From: Ustilaginoidea virens
Taxonomy: Eukaryota; Ascomycota; Sordariomycetes; Hypocreales; Clavicipitaceae
Assembly: GCF_000687475.1 (NCBI RefSeq)
Contig: NC_057319.1
Location: forward strand, 372,001-436,000
Direction of reading: 5' to 3'
Length of the DNA stretch: 64,000 nt
This document shows positions 1-12,900 of this stretch, piece after piece; the stretch's first letter is position 1; each line of letters starts with the position of its first letter. Under the pieces are notes generated by a model. It saw only the letters and a program-made list of their open reading frames with translations. It did no database searches and was not told the DNA's origin. The position numbers were made by a program, and so were the translations under genes.

Positions 1-503
1 GCTGACGCCGTCTCCGGCGGCGGGATGGTGCCTTCACGGTACAGTGTTTCCTCCTGCGCGGCTGAGAGTCCACCGCCTCGCCTTTCGCTTGTCGCGGGGC
101 GGCCGCCGTAAAAGATTTGCTCCAAAGCGGCATCGTCCAGGACCTGGACCCACGAATCGTCCAAGGCCTCGCTCGTCTAAAGACCCAACAGTAAGCATAC
201 TTTTTTGGCAGGAACCAAGAGAGCCACGAAGAAGGCACGCATTCTCACTTCCCGAGCGGAATCGTCGGCTGGCGGAGCTTCCGCGTCCACCACCGAGGAA
301 CTCGGCCCCGGGGAGGTCGAGGTCAGCTTGGCGTTTGGTCCCTGGCCGTCCGCTTTGGCAGCTTGTCCATTCGAGTCGGTCGAGCTTGGTCGTCGGAAAA
401 GCCTGGTCGGCGACGGGAAGGGGTTACTCGTTCGAGTCGCCACTGCTCTTGGGCGCAAGGCTAAGGATCTGCATGCGCTCCATATTCGTACACCGGCAGA
501 CAT
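1..503 (-). CDS. N-terminal part of an unidentified mitochondrially targeted protein (runs off left edge)
   Basis: Only the first two exons are inside the window. Exon 1 runs 503 to 249 and exon 2 from 176 past position 1. The 72-base intron between them (248 to 177) has a GTGAGA donor and a TTTAG acceptor, contains an in-frame stop, and joining across it keeps the frame. The start was chosen at 503 because the ATG has a CACACC context and opens a typical presequence (MSAGVRIWSACRSLALRPRA: basic, Ser/Ala/Leu-rich, no acidic residue). A Ser/Pro/Ala-rich linker follows. Exon 2 holds the first ordered-looking segment, with LEQIFYGGRP and EETLYREGTIPPP. I do not recognise the family; a mitoribosomal or mitochondrial assembly protein is possible but not shown. 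Matrix targeting is inference from composition. Confidence 0.6.
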
Positions 504-1566
504 GGTGTGTTGCTCCTGCGTTGCTCGTCTGCGCTGGAGCAGGTCGCTACAGAACCTTGCCGCGGGATGAGTTGCTGGTGGCCTCCAGAAAGGGTTTGTT
601 CCAAGTTTTGGAGACGGGATTCGGAACATTGAGTGGCCCGGCCGGCAGGACCCCACTCACGAAGGCGTCTTACATAATCAACACCATTGTCTGATGTCTG
701 ACGTCGGTAACGAGAACATCATTTGGTCGTCGTCGCCGACATGGCAGCGGCTCTTGATGGCCCTTTCAACAGCTGGTGCGAACCGCCGACGCTGCGACTG
801 AACGACTGAACGACTGAAGCCAATGCTGATCCAACTCCTTTCTTTTCGATTTGGTTCATGACATGCTCGGTCTGATCGGGGTGGTGCTTCGCCTCTGCAT
901 CACAAGCTCCGAAGTCGGACTTCCTCTTCGCGTTGGAAAAGACATGATGAACAAACAGGCGAAACTTGGATTCCGTTGCAAATCTCTATATCCATTGAAT
1001 CAAACTACATAAAAACAATCAGAATGAGAATGTTTGTCATCCCCAAGTCAAGCGCCGTTTCAAGCCCATTCGGCCCTTGTTCTATGCCATGCCCCTTCCA
1101 TCCTTGCTTCTGTTAGCAACATTGCTGCTTCTTCGTCTCTGTATCATGTGAGTGAAGCCCTGGGGTTTAGGACCCCTAGTTGAAAGCTCTCAGGGGAGTT
1201 TGGCCGTTATAGCGTCAATGAGCCAAGCCGCAAAGACGATTAGAAAGTGACTTTTTTTTTTTTTGGGCTGATGTTGCCTTTTGCGTCTTTTTCTTTCTTC
1301 GTTTCTTCTTTTCTTCCCCCTTGTGATTCATTGTATTTGCCCGTGTGTGAGAAACCTTGCGCCTTGCCCATGGTAAAGTCATTTCCTGATACTGAGTACA
1401 CTCTTCTCAGCCGTCAACTTCGGTCACGGCATATCGCCGAGGAAATAAAAAGAAATACAACGAACAATTTCGAATGATCAAACATGGCTCAATATCAACA
1501 AACCGCTCCATCAGAATAGGTGTCGTACGAGATGGGAGATTATGGCAAGCAAGCGAGAGTGTCTCA
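504..1566. other. Spacer between two genes transcribed leftward
   Basis: This holds the 5' flank of the left-edge gene and the 3' flank of the dsRNA-binding-domain gene. There is a short poly-T run near 1250. Short open frames are present but have no recognisable composition, and I see no conserved gene. Confidence 0.5.
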
Positions 1567-2044
1567 CTACCACGAACCGCACAGCTGGCTGTTTGACTGG
1601 CCGGTTGCTGTGACAAGCCAGAGGAAAGCGCGCTCGGCAGCATCTTCCCGGGCATTGTTAAGATTTTTGCCGTCGTACCAATATCTTGCCGCTAGTGTTT
1701 GTCCGTAAACAGTCACTCTGCTGGACCAGGCAGTGCGTCCACCTAGAAGAAGAAGAAGAAAAAGCACGGCAGGTCAGTCTTTCCTTTTCCTGCCATGATG
1801 AAGGATATCGGGATTGGGTTTGAATGGTGTGAAGCATGGTCGTACCTCGGCGATCGGACACAATGTGGAAGATGGGAGAAGTCAATTGGGCCTTTTGACA
1901 GAAATCTGGTTGGCAAAGGTTTAGCTGCGAGGCATCATCTGCGCTGGCGATGCGGATTTTGGTACCTTCTAAACGCTCTTGCCATGAACAGTTGCTGGAG
2001 CCGCTGGATCCGCTGCAGCTATAGGTTGGTGATGATGCCATCAT
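1567..2044 (-). CDS. Small double-stranded RNA-binding domain (dsRBD) protein
   Basis: Three exons: 2044 to 1966, 1905 to 1846 and 1742 to 1567. They give about 104 residues, which is essentially one dsRBD. The 60-base intron has GTACCA/CCAG ends and the 103-base intron GTACGA/TTCTAG ends; both junctions keep the frame (RLE-DFC and DRRG-GRT). Visible signature: a Ser-rich lead, then WQERLEDF as helix 1, SPIFHIVSDRRGGRTAWSS, the strand VTVYGQTLAARYW, and NNAREDAAERAFLWL as the C-terminal helix. The last segment matches the usual dsRBD end (ARED/KKEAA, then Ala-x-x-x-Leu). Single-dsRBD proteins can bind structured RNA or modulate Dicer and other RNases; the role here is unknown. There is no catalytic domain or targeting signal. 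The 60-base intron is a multiple of three with no stop, so a retained form would also be translatable. A second ATG lies three bases downstream, at 2041. Confidence 0.72.
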
Positions 2045-3280
2045 CGAAGCAGTTTCCGTGCCACAGCCGATGGCGAAGTTGGGAGGAAATTCAAGATGGT
2101 ACAAGTCTGCCGACTCGGTGCAGGTCGATACAACTAGCACAAAGGCGAAGAATTTAGGATGACAGACAAGATCGAGTGAGAGGCTGGCAGCAACAAAGAT
2201 CGGAAATTGTTTCAGGATGCGGCGTGTGGTTTGCGTTGGATCGCGACACCGGTCGAGTTCCAGGTCTCGTCGAGCGCAACAAGGGAGGCACTGATGGGTT
2301 TTATATATCTGATGTTTGCGACCACCTGTGAGACGAGGGAGAGCAAGGCCAACGCCGGGATGATGTGGGAAGGTGTGTGGTGACGACTGGTGACCAGATG
2401 GGCCGTCTTTTGGTGCGACTTTTTTCTTGCCCCTTCTCGATGATGGCAGACGAGGCACAAGAGGCTTTGGATGTTTGGGTTGAGAGCTGGCGTCAGGCCA
2501 AGCTTACTTGATGATCGGGTTCATATGTAACTGGACTAGGGGGACTTGTACAGAATGTCGTGTCGCGGCAGACTGCATAGGATGATGATATATGAGGGAA
2601 GAAGGAGGGAGGAGAGGATAGGATAGAATGATATGCGACAATGACAGCGGCACAAGGAGACTAGGCGACGACTGACGATCTGGACTTGGGCTCGGGGACG
2701 CTGACGCGGACCGGGGGGGGAAGGGGGGGGGGGGGGCAAAAGCATAAGAAAAACGAGTGGTTTGTTGAAACTTGATCCCCCCCCGGGAAAATCATTCAGA
2801 TCCGGTTCGGGGGAGTTTGGGGGAGTTTGGGGAGTGCGGTGTGTTGCTCTGAACAAGGGGAGGGGGGGGGGGGGGCAAGGAACAGAGTCAACAGACACCA
2901 ATATTGAGTTTCTCGCACAGCCCCGTGCTCTGAACGCTGGAATTGGACATGTTGGTTCGAGCCACGATGGGGCCGGGTCTCTTGTCTGATGACTGATGGA
3001 CGGGACGGAATAAAAAAAGCGAGTAACGTTCAAGGCGAACCTGGAAAGGCGGCGGACGCGGCGGAGGCAGGGGAATCAATGCCGGGACCAGGGTCAGGGG
3101 ACTCAGGACAACAGGAGTGAGTTGCCTGTTGAGTGAGTGCCGCCGCGTGGGTTGCCAACCCAACGCTCGGGAACTGGGGACCTGAGTCCGACTGACTGGG
3201 GACTGACGCATGATTGATGCTCCCCTTGCTTTTCTTTTTCCTTGGAGCCGGTGTCCCTTTTATGCAGGCTTTGGGCCCAA

Positions 3281-3315
3281 CACGACGCCCACGACGCCCA
3301 CGACGCCCACGACGC
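3281..3315. repeat. Tandem repeat, 9-base unit (CACGACGCC)
   Basis: About four near-perfect copies lie head to tail in the gene-poor stretch. Because the unit is a multiple of three, all frames read as short peptide repeats; this explains an apparent Pro-Thr-Thr run and is not evidence of coding. Confidence 0.8.
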
Positions 3316-4135
3316 CGGAGCAGGTCGGTCCAGCGTTGTATAAACCCGCCAGGAACGTCGGCATGGGCCACGTCGAGAGAGATTTTTGCCCCGTCTGTTT
3401 CGCTCTTCGTTGCCCCCTCCCCTGGGTCCCTTGCCCTTGCCCCTCGCCCAGGGCCGGGCGACTGGACGGACAAGCATAGCCCGTGGGCAACTGAGCAGCA
3501 CATGACAGCTGCGTGCCGAACCGCTCTATACCACGTCGCGGGCGAGCCAAGGGAGACGGAAGGAAAGAAACACGGCAGGGCAGCCTGTTGGGCATTGATA
3601 GACGGCAGGGTCCGGCGTGCACCACACCCGTGGCATGACAGCTCCTGCTTGGGGTTTCATCATACAGGCAAACGGGTTCCTGATTCATACCCAAGCGGCG
3701 GCGCTATCAAACCGGTGCCCACACCCAGCTCAACCAAAGTCGTGGGGAAAAAAAAAAAGGGGGGGGGGGCGACGGAGTTGGCCCGTCGCAGCTTTGGGCA
3801 TGTATGTACAGAGCCTAACGCTGGTCGACGGGCTGCTGACGTCTCATACCGTCGTCCAGACTCGATCCGAGCATCAAACAGATGATACGATGGTTCAGGG
3901 AAAGTGGGCGAGGAGGGAAAAAAGGGGGTAACGAGGGGGTAACGAGGGGGGGAGGACCATATGATTGCCCCAACATGGAGCACCAGAGACGAGGCGAGGC
4001 AGTGGTGACTTGGCTTGTCAAACCTGGTGAAACTAGCTAGTCTCTCGCCTCTCCACCCTTTTGAATTTTGACCCAAAGGCCACAAAGGCCAAAGGCAAAA
4101 GAAAAGGAAGGAAAAAAAAAAAAAAAGGGCGTCCG

Positions 4136-4198
4136 GCTTGCTTGCCTGCTTGCCTGCTTGCCTGCTTGCCTGCTTGCCTGCTTGCCTGCTTGCTTGCC
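4136..4198. repeat. Tandem repeat, 8-base unit (TTGCCTGC)
   Basis: Roughly seven copies of an 8-base unit are visible, degenerating at both ends. A second repeat with a 5-base unit follows directly. Confidence 0.85.
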
Positions 4199-4207
4199 GC
4201 CCGTTCG

Positions 4208-4240
4208 CCAAGCCAAGCCAAGCCAAGCCAAGCCAAGCAG
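4208..4240. repeat. Tandem repeat, 5-base unit (CCAAG)
   Basis: About six perfect copies of a pentanucleotide lie immediately after the 8-base repeat. No coding function is suggested. Confidence 0.85.
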
Positions 4241-7200
4241 TCCCTTGCGCTAGCCTCCCGCGAGCATGATGGCAAGGCACAACGCCGGGACAGGGACGAG
4301 GCACCCAGGGCCAAGGTACTGCACTGCAGGACAGCCCACAGGCTCCGAGTTCCAAGTTGACGCAGGTCGGTGCTTTACCTACTGGTGCATGCTAGCGACG
4401 CTCTGACGGTTCGGGAGAAGCGGACCGAAGCCGGCCCTTGGGGGGAGAGAGGGGGGCCGCGGCGAGGTTTTCTGACAGTGGCGCCCGCCCGAGCGTTTGC
4501 TACAGTACATGGGCTCATTCCAGACAAGTTGTGGGTGCTTTTTTCTCCATGCTGATGCTGTTTTCTTCTTTCGTCGCGTCCTCTCGAGCCTCGCTCTCTT
4601 TTGTACTCCGTACTCCGTGCTTTGCTCGTCTCGTGTTTCGAGCAAAAGCCCTGCCGCCACCAACGGGGCTCATAAAAGACGTTTGATCAGAGATGGGCGG
4701 ACATCTCCTTCGTCCGGACTCTGGACCGAATGTGCCGTCCGTCAAGTCTTGGAAGACTGACGACGCTTCCCACCTCTCGACTTGTCTAGAGTGACAAGAG
4801 GTAAAAGTCGCGGCCACCGCAAGACACCAGAACATGTAGAAGTTGTTTTGCAAGCCCTGGGTTCTTCGCAGCCGGACCTTGGAAGAGTTCGATGAGCAGG
4901 AAATGCGCGTCGGGCGGGACATTGCCAAGCAGCACAGCTACGTAGCTGTCCGCGCCAGCCGTCACGGGTATCCCCGAGAAAGCCGTGCGTGTGTGTGCGT
5001 GCGTGCGTGTGCCCATGCAGCCCCGCGTGCAGCAGCAGCAGAAGCCATCCATATAGCAGCAATAAACACGAGCTGCTTCTTGCCCACGAGCAGCGCAAAC
5101 ACGAGAAGTCGGGGTTCCCGCTCGCCCGCTCGCCCGCCCGCCCTCTTGCTGGGAGAGAGAGAGAGGGGGGAAAAAAAGAGAAAAAAAAAAGAAAAAACAA
5201 AAGAGGCCTCGCAAGTTGCGGTGAATCCAGCAACACCGGCCAAAGTCAAAGTCACGAGACCGGCAGACGTGGCTTGTCCTAGGGCTTTTCCGAGCCTTTC
5301 GTTGCGTCTCTCTCCATCGTGGCGGAACAGAGACAGAGACAGAACCAGGCGGCGACGAACAACGCAAGGGGCGGCGGCCTGCAGCGCGGAGTGCAGTGCG
5401 TCCGTCCGCAATGCGTCGTCTGGTCTGCAACAACTCGGCCAAGGACGCCAAGGACTTGCAGGCAGGGAGTCTGCGTGCTTTTGCCTGGGTTGTCGAGGTC
5501 GAGCAAGGAAACATCAATTCCACGTTGGCATGTGGCACCGGGATAATGCTCTTCCTCTTTTTTTTTTTATTTTTTTTTCTTTTTTCCCCGGCTGATTTTC
5601 CGTCAACGTGACGGGCGGGCAATTTCTCCTGGCTTCAGCCTGGCTCTGTTCCCTTGGAGGAGGGAGTACCCGGTACCCGCTGGACTCCACGGGTAGGAGG
5701 TGTTGAGGAGGTGTCTGGTACCAGACTCACTCCGTGGCTGCACTGCTGCCGAGCCCAAACAACAAGTCGCTGAGAGCTTGAGGTCCGCTAGATGCTGCCA
5801 GATGCTACCAGCTGGCGACAGAACATTGTACCTGTAGCGACCAGACTGCTGCCGAGATCGTGCCCTTGGCTGGATCAGATTGCCGTCCTGACAGGTCACA
5901 AGTTTGCTCAAGTGCTGCCTCCCACAAGCTCCACGCCTTTCCCGACCGTGCGTGCATGTGGCCAGCAAACCCCTGCAGCGGCCCACCCCAGCGGTCTGCT
6001 CTAGTTTGCTCTTGGTTTGCTTTGAAGTTTGGTTTGCTTCTCCCTCCCAGGCGCCCCGTGCTCCATGCCCCTGCTCCATGCTCCATGGCTCCATGCTCCA
6101 TCCTCGTTGTCAAATCATTCAAACCATCGAGAGCCTCTTTGTTTCCCCCCTTCTCGCCATGACATCACCACGCAAAGGCTGCTGCTGCCCAGGGAACGCT
6201 CTCCCTCTTGGAAAAGTTTGCTGCCACCATCCCCAAGCCTCAGCTCCCATTCTTTCATCCGTGGTCAGTCAGTCCGCACCCACGCCACCCTTCCTTTCTC
6301 CTGTTCCGCAGCACCGCTCTCCAGCTTCTTCCAGTCTTCTTCCGCCTTTCGCCATGGCCCAGGCACGCCGCAACCCTGGCGCACGCGCCCCCCGCAGGAC
6401 CTCTCTGCAAAGCATCTCGGCTTGAGCCGAATTCCCTCACGTCCAAGCCTCCTCCTCCTCCTCCCAAGGCGCTCCATGACCACAAAGCCCCGAGCCGAGC
6501 CCCATCCACCGAGCCCAGTTCCCCGCCCCCGACCGGCTCGTTTGCCACCCACCGAGACAAAGAACAAGTCGGTCCGCGAAAGCCTTGCATCTGTTGAGCA
6601 CCTGCCCTCTTCCCGACAGCCTCTATCCATCTGCACACATTGGGCCTCTCGGTCCAACGGCCGCTGGGGCCGAACCGCCCCCCCCCCCCCCCCCCCAAAT
6701 ATGAGCGGGGGATGACGGAGGCCGTGGTGATGCTGGCCATTCTGCGCGCTTTGCTGGCCCGGCGTGGCATGGCCCGCGGCCGAGACAAATTATCGATCGG
6801 TTGCCCAGGGCGTGGAGGTACCCTTGGCGCATGCGACTTGCTGACGCACGTTGGAAGAACCCGTTCGCCGTGGCCCTGCGGATTTGTCCTCGGCCGACCT
6901 TTGCTTTGGGACTTGTGCAGACCCGACCTGGAAGAGGCCGACGGGCCGACGCCATGTCCGCTTCTGATTTCTTGCTTTATTTTCTAGTTTTCACAGGAAA
7001 GCGGGCAACAGAGTTTCAAAAAGGGGTCTCGTGCGAAAGCTACGTATGTCTCGTCTCGTTGGCACCCTGGAGTAATACCCGGTGGCATCAAACTTGATCA
7101 GTGCTTGGCAATCACCAGTGGAAACTCCGAAGCTGGAAGCGGTAAGAGCTCCTTGGTTGCAGCAGCCTCACTCGCCACGCTTTCAAGGAGCTTCTGTAGC

Positions 7201-7483
7201 TGCAGCCTGCCGCCCATGGAGCCAAGTTTCTTTCCTCAGCATCACCAGGGTAAAATCTATGGTGACATTGACACACTTGTTGACACACTTGCTTGTGTTG
7301 CATTGGGACACTTTGCTCAATGCGAAATCTGGAACCCGCGAAAGTCGAGCAAACACGCATGTGCGACCGACACCCGTCATCGCCAACCATCTTCACAATG
7401 AATGAGTCGTGCCTTTTTGAGGTCCTAAACACATGTACATGTGTATATGTGCATGTATATATGCATGTATATTTGTCAGTATC

Positions 7484-9908
7484 CTACTTCAAAGTAAAAG
7501 AAGCACTCGTGCCCTCAAAGGCTGCAATGCTGCCAATCAGCGGCTTTGCATCGCCGTAGTACTTGACCCTGTACGTGCCAGGCTCCGCGTTACCATACGT
7601 TTCCCAGCTTATATCCACCTCGCTGTATCCGAGAATAAGGTTTGTTCGTCGCCACGTGTACACCAAGAACCAATCTGTATCATCCTTGACCCGGCTCCAG
7701 CTGCCATCCGATCCCTGCCGTTCGATAGCGGCAAAGGTCTGTTCCTGGCGGAGATTGTTTCGCGGATTGGCACCTTGAAAGGTTGCCTTGACCACGGATC
7801 CCATCGCGTACGACTTGTCAGGCTGGTGCAAAACTTTGCCGAACCACGAGCTTAACGGCGCATTGTCCATCACGACGCCGGGGATGAAGGAAAGCGCTTT
7901 GCCACGATTATCCGGCGCGAGAACACCTTGGTCGGGCCTCTCTGCCGAGCCCGGGTGCAAGTAGTGCATGTTGCTGACGGTCAAGTTGATGTAGGCGTCG
8001 AGCTCGTGAGGGCCAAACAGAGTCGAGGCGCCCTCGTATCGTTGTATCCCGTACTCCTCGGGGGTGGCGCAGTAGTGCGAATAGCTGTTTGCTGGACCCC
8101 CAAGCACGACGATTGGGTCCTTGTCCAGAAATGTAGCCGCCTCCTTGGCGACAGCCGCCTTCCACCTGCGACCAGACATGGTTGTCGCTTCCGAAGGAGA
8201 GACAATGATGACCAACTGGCCAACGCGAAGAGCTTGGATATCGACAATGTTGGGTGTCCAAGCATACGGCTCATTCATTTCGCCCACGTCAAGGAGAATC
8301 GGCTTGGAGCCCTGGCAAGCCACTTGGGCTTTGGAAGGGGTCCTGATAAGACCGGAAACAACTCTCCATAGCGGATTGGCATCAGGCTTACCAGAATCAC
8401 CCTGTGTGAAGTCGAATGCTCCGGGCCAATCTGAGGTGCCAGCCGCGAAGGAGTAGCCCAGTGCGGCAGGACATGTTTGTGCCTGCTTGCCGTTTGGCAG
8501 AGTAAAGTTCCAGAAGCGCATGTCGTGGAAGAAGTGGAATGCCTTGACGGTTGACCCGACAATGGGTGTTCCAGCATTGTCCAATGACGTCTTGAACCAT
8601 TCAAGTTAGTCACGGCCATTGTGAAGCCCAGGCAGACAAAGGAAGGGGGGAGTGGAAGAAGAAAAGAGAGAAGGAAAAAAGGACACACATAAATATTCTG
8701 CGCGCCAGCATACTGACGTCGACCCATCTCATAACAGCTCTTGACTCCGAGATCCAGAGCCCGGAATTCGGGTCCTCGTCCATGGCAGCTCTGGGACTTG
8801 CCATCGGCGCAGGTGCTCTTTTCCAAACTACACTGCTTACCCGAACCATCGTCGCAGTAGGCTCCGAGAACGTTGGGTGTGGTATCGCCAACGTTGGCCT
8901 GACTAAATCCTGCGACGAAGCCGTCCGCCGCGTGGGGGCTGGTCTTGACAGAGTTCTCAAACATCCATGCGGCAACGCCCTTGTTGTCAGCCGCCGCGTG
9001 GGTGTTGTTTCCCAGCAGAGAGGTGCCATGAACGGGAAACCAGGTCAATATGCCAATGTCCTTGTTGTCCTTGGCTCGCTTGAAGCGAAGCAGCGTCATG
9101 GTAGTGTCTGTCTCGTCCTGGTACTGTTTACGCTCCGATTCGGGATTCGCCAGGTAGGCGTACAGGGAGCGGTTGATTGCGCCGTCTTTAATCCTGGTGC
9201 TACCAACGTCCAAATAGCCCTGCGAAGCAGTCAGCTCCCGAGTCCTTCTTTTCCTCTTCCTTTCTTCCCCACTGCTCCTTTACTTTGCTTGGTTGGACTT
9301 GCCTCCTGAAGGCTTTCATGTGCACGCTTGATTGACAGTATCGCGCCATCGACGAGAGCATGGTAACTCTGCTTGTCAAAGCCGAGAGTCGTGATTTGCG
9401 GCAAGAGATAGTTGAACCAGGCTCCAGGTCCAGAGTGACTATGGGTACCTGTCAAGGCAAGATTGTTGTGACCGTAGACCTTGTAATCGTCGCCCAAGGC
9501 TTTCAGACCGTCCAAGACTCCATAGCGCACGGCAGTGTCGCCAGACTGCGCGTCGAGTACGAGATAGACAAATCTGTCTGCGGGGTTGTTCTTGTCCGCA
9601 ACAATGAAGGCACGGCTATGCAATCGCTGACGCAAACCAGAACCAACTTGATCGGTGTTGGCATACCCGGCAAACCCAACCTCAACAACCGGGCCGGTGA
9701 TGTCAGCTTTCCCGACGCCGATGAGGTACCTGTCACCTGCGGCGGCCGCAGCAGCAGCAGCAGCAGCAGCAGAAACAGCAGCACCGTCGACAGCGACACA
9801 GGCAAAGGCGCTGACGAGCAAGAATAAAGTCGCAAACGAGAATAAGTTGTATACGGGGGGTCTCGACAGGCCAGAACCCCCCGAAGGGCGAGCAGTCGAG
9901 GAGGCCAT
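7484..9908 (-). CDS. Neutral/alkaline (non-lysosomal) ceramidase
   Basis: Hydrolyses the amide bond of ceramide to sphingosine and fatty acid. Three exons (9908 to 9303, 9219 to 8689, 8590 to 7484) encode 747 residues, normal for the family. A hydrophobic segment (SFATLFLLVSAFACVA, about residues 25 to 40) suggests a secreted or membrane-anchored enzyme; an alanine run of about a dozen residues follows. The catalytic domain opens with LIGVGKADITGPV and has the conserved GTHSHSGPGAW. The active-site motif NxGDxxPN is present as NVGDTTPN, with Thr where the family usually has Ser. The last ~150 residues form the beta-sandwich C-terminal domain. Intron 1 appears to be a GC-AG intron (GCAAGT donor at 9302); intron 2 has GTGTGT/TTCAAG ends. 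The ATG at 9908 opens the longest consistent frame. Confidence 0.93.
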
Positions 9909-12900
9909 GAGAAGGCAGCCGTAGCTGATATGCGATCCCCAGAATTCGATGTCCTCTTATCTACAACTCACAGCTCACAGTTGATACGTGCGTGCCAAGT
10001 GGGATATGTCCGTCTTATGGTTTGGCCAAGAAAAAAATTAAAAAAAAAAAAAAAAAAGGTCAACAGCGCGAAGGCTGGAAGCACAGAATCCTTCCACAGG
10101 GACTCAAATATGGCTGGAGGGGTAGTGGCGTAGTGGCAGCAAGGCTGTAACCCATGATGGGATGAACAAGCCGGCAGGTTCGGTGACTTTGGCCTGTCTT
10201 GTGACTGTAGCCGACAAGCTTTTGAATTTATGTCTCCGACACCTCGGCAGGTGAGCCAAGGGGGTAATGAGAGGGGCGTGAGCGTGAGCCAGGGGGCCAT
10301 GCAGGCAAGGAGCATGGGGCCGTGTAGCATAGCTGCGGGGAAGTTCGTTCACGGCAGTAATGGTCTGGTAGCATTCGAGGAAGGATGGCTCCGTAAGGCT
10401 GGCTAATGGATATCTGGTGATTGACGGTGATTCAGCTAGACGCTGTCCGACTTGTGTGCCCCGTGACAGGACTGACGCGTGGTCGGATGAAACAAGGAAG
10501 CCAGGCGTTATCGATAACCTGGCACGACGGCTCCGAATGTAACTTGGCGGTTCATTGGCCAGATCGGGAACTGGCAGGCAGACGATGGAAGCATGGTTGT
10601 CTGGTCTTTAAACTGAAGGAACAAAAGACGTCAGAACTGGTGGCACAGGGGCACAGGACTCGGCCGGGGGATTCTCTCTCAGATGACTTACTTGCCTGGA
10701 ACAGACATGTCAACCGAACGACGCACGCTTGGGGTTAATCCTACCTACATTAGGCAGCCAAGGCGTGGCGGTCCTGTCACAGCCTGGACTCTGGGGTCAT
10801 GGATTGACGCGGCACAACCAGTTGACAGCATCGACAGCATCGACAGCATCAACAGCATCAACAGCATCAACAGCATCAACAGCATCAACAGCTGTGGTGC
10901 CCGCTTCGCTTCCAGCGGCAGTGAATGAAGAAGCTCTGGGGAGAGGAGGGGGTGGTTGGCGGGGAAAGGGCCTGGGCCTCTGTCTGCCGGCAGACCCCCC
11001 AGCGCTACCGCTACCGCTGCAGCCATCAAGGAGGCCGTACAAATAGGGCAGGAGGGAACCGAACATGTTGCCGTGGTCGGCGTGGTGCATGTCAACCCGC
11101 GGCGAAGAAAGAAGCAAGTAGCCGCTGGTTCTTGCCAGTTTTCCAACAACTACGTTCCATGCAGCCCAAGCAACCCAAGCAACCCGTTGCGCGGGTAGAA
11201 AGCTTGACTTTGCCATTGGCCTTCGGCGTACAGATTGATTGATTGCCTGCCTTGTCCGGTTGCTATTCTCCACATCAACTACTTGGTCGTGCAATCGCAG
11301 CCCAGGGGTTCCTTGACAACAAGTCCTTTGCCGGTAAACGACGCCCTTGCGCCAAGCGTCCAAAACAACGAGAACTACCAATACGAGCGGTGGCAGACCC
11401 GATGTCCTCGAACAAGCAAGTATGACGACTCTTGTCCCTGCTGGCATGGAAAGAGACGGATTATGCGTGGTACACAAGATGCATTTGTGGCAGCCCTCTG
11501 CCGTCAAAGGTCACCCATCCTTTCACCTTCTCGGCTTGGACCATGCCCAAGCAGGCAGGTAAAGCAATGAACCTCCACGGAACCGTTTCCTGAAGCAACG
11601 TAATTTCTGGACTACAGAACCGCTTTGGCTGTCTGCCTTGGCTCTGGCCTTTAGCTGGTCGTTGGCTCGCCAGAAGCCCCTTTGTTCAACCAGTTGACGT
11701 CTGCCGCTTTCTTGGGCTCTGCTTGTTTTGTCCAGTCTTTTGTCCACCTGTACGCTGTTGGCTTCCCGGCTCCTGTCGTCATACCTTGGGGCTACGAAGC
11801 GAGAAAAACATGTGCCGCGGCATTATGAGCCGTCGTTAATAATGACATTGACATGTGAGAATCCATTCTCATGAACATCTTTATCCGCCTTTCTGGGAGA
11901 AAGCACATCGAAGCGTCGTACTTGCCATCCTCTCATAAAGCATGTCACTCATCCCGAATCACTTCCTCTGGTTTCGTCACCAACCATCTCTGGCGCGTCA
12001 TGAACAAGCTCGTTGCATGGCGGATGAACAAGATACGAGCCTCCTCAAAGCAGATGCCCTACGATGATGAGTCGACTTGCGTTACAATGCTTCTTGGCGG
12101 AGAAGAACTGCTGGCATCGGTCCTGCCATTGTGAAACCCTCAGCCTGAGTCACAGGTTACACTTTTTTTTGTTTTTGGTACACGTGTAACCCATGTCCCT
12201 TGTGCGCTCAAATCACCAGCCTCTCGGTAGCTAGGTCAAACACGTGCGACATGGCAACATGAACAGCCCAAGTCCAGTTTTGTGGGTTGGTCCGAGACGT
12301 CGCGGCACAAATGGCAGACATGATGTAGTAGCAAGGATTCATGTTCCTCGGCCGTCTTGACAACGCGGGAACCGCTGCGTCTTCATTGTCCTATTCGCTC
12401 GAAGCAAGGCAGGGTGTAAGTATGCTGCAATTTCCCGCGGGAAGAAGGCCGAGGCAGAAGGGGGCCACGATCCAACTGCTACGGGAGGGACTCTAGAGTC
12501 TATTCTGCCTTGATCGGCCTGCAAAACTGAGTAGAAGTGGTAGACGCGGACAGCAGCGTAGCACTCCGTACCTCCAGCCGACTACCTCGAGATGGCGACC
12601 AGCAATAAAAGCTGGAGGCGCTTGCGAGGCGGGAAGCAGACACGGAGGCAAACCAAGACCAGAAAGTACCCTCTCGTCCCAGGACACAGTTGAATTTCGC
12701 ATCAGGTGATGCATCACCCGCTGGCTCGATGGCTCCTCTGGACCTCATTGCAACTTTCCACGGCCATGCTATTATTAATAGAGACGTATGTGGCTGCAAG
12801 CATGATGCAAGCCTTTCGCCGCAGGGCCCAGCTTACCTAGCCAAGGTAGGTAGGTGCTCATGCAGCTAGGCCATCATCTGGCGCCAACCTAGATTTCTAG

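Larger units (their letters stand above)
2045..7483. other. Gene-poor 5.4 kb stretch rich in simple repeats
   Basis: I find no supportable gene on either strand. Open frames here are low-complexity shadows of G-, C- and A-runs (for example around 2710, 2860, 3760, 4120, 5165, 5560 and 6680) and of short tandem repeats near 3281, 4136 and 4208. The right part is the 3' flank of the ceramidase gene. An untranslated RNA gene cannot be excluded by eye. Confidence 0.45.

Noticed and set aside
1658..2458. 266-codon minus-strand frame
   Set aside because: Its only meaningful part is exon 1 and exon 2 of the dsRBD gene joined through introns; the upstream half has no family resemblance and lies before the chosen start.
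2536..6788. Many 60 to 280 codon frames on both strands
   Set aside because: They are Pro-, Arg-, Lys- or Phe-rich translations of mononucleotide runs and tandem repeats. No splice pattern linked them into a recognisable protein.
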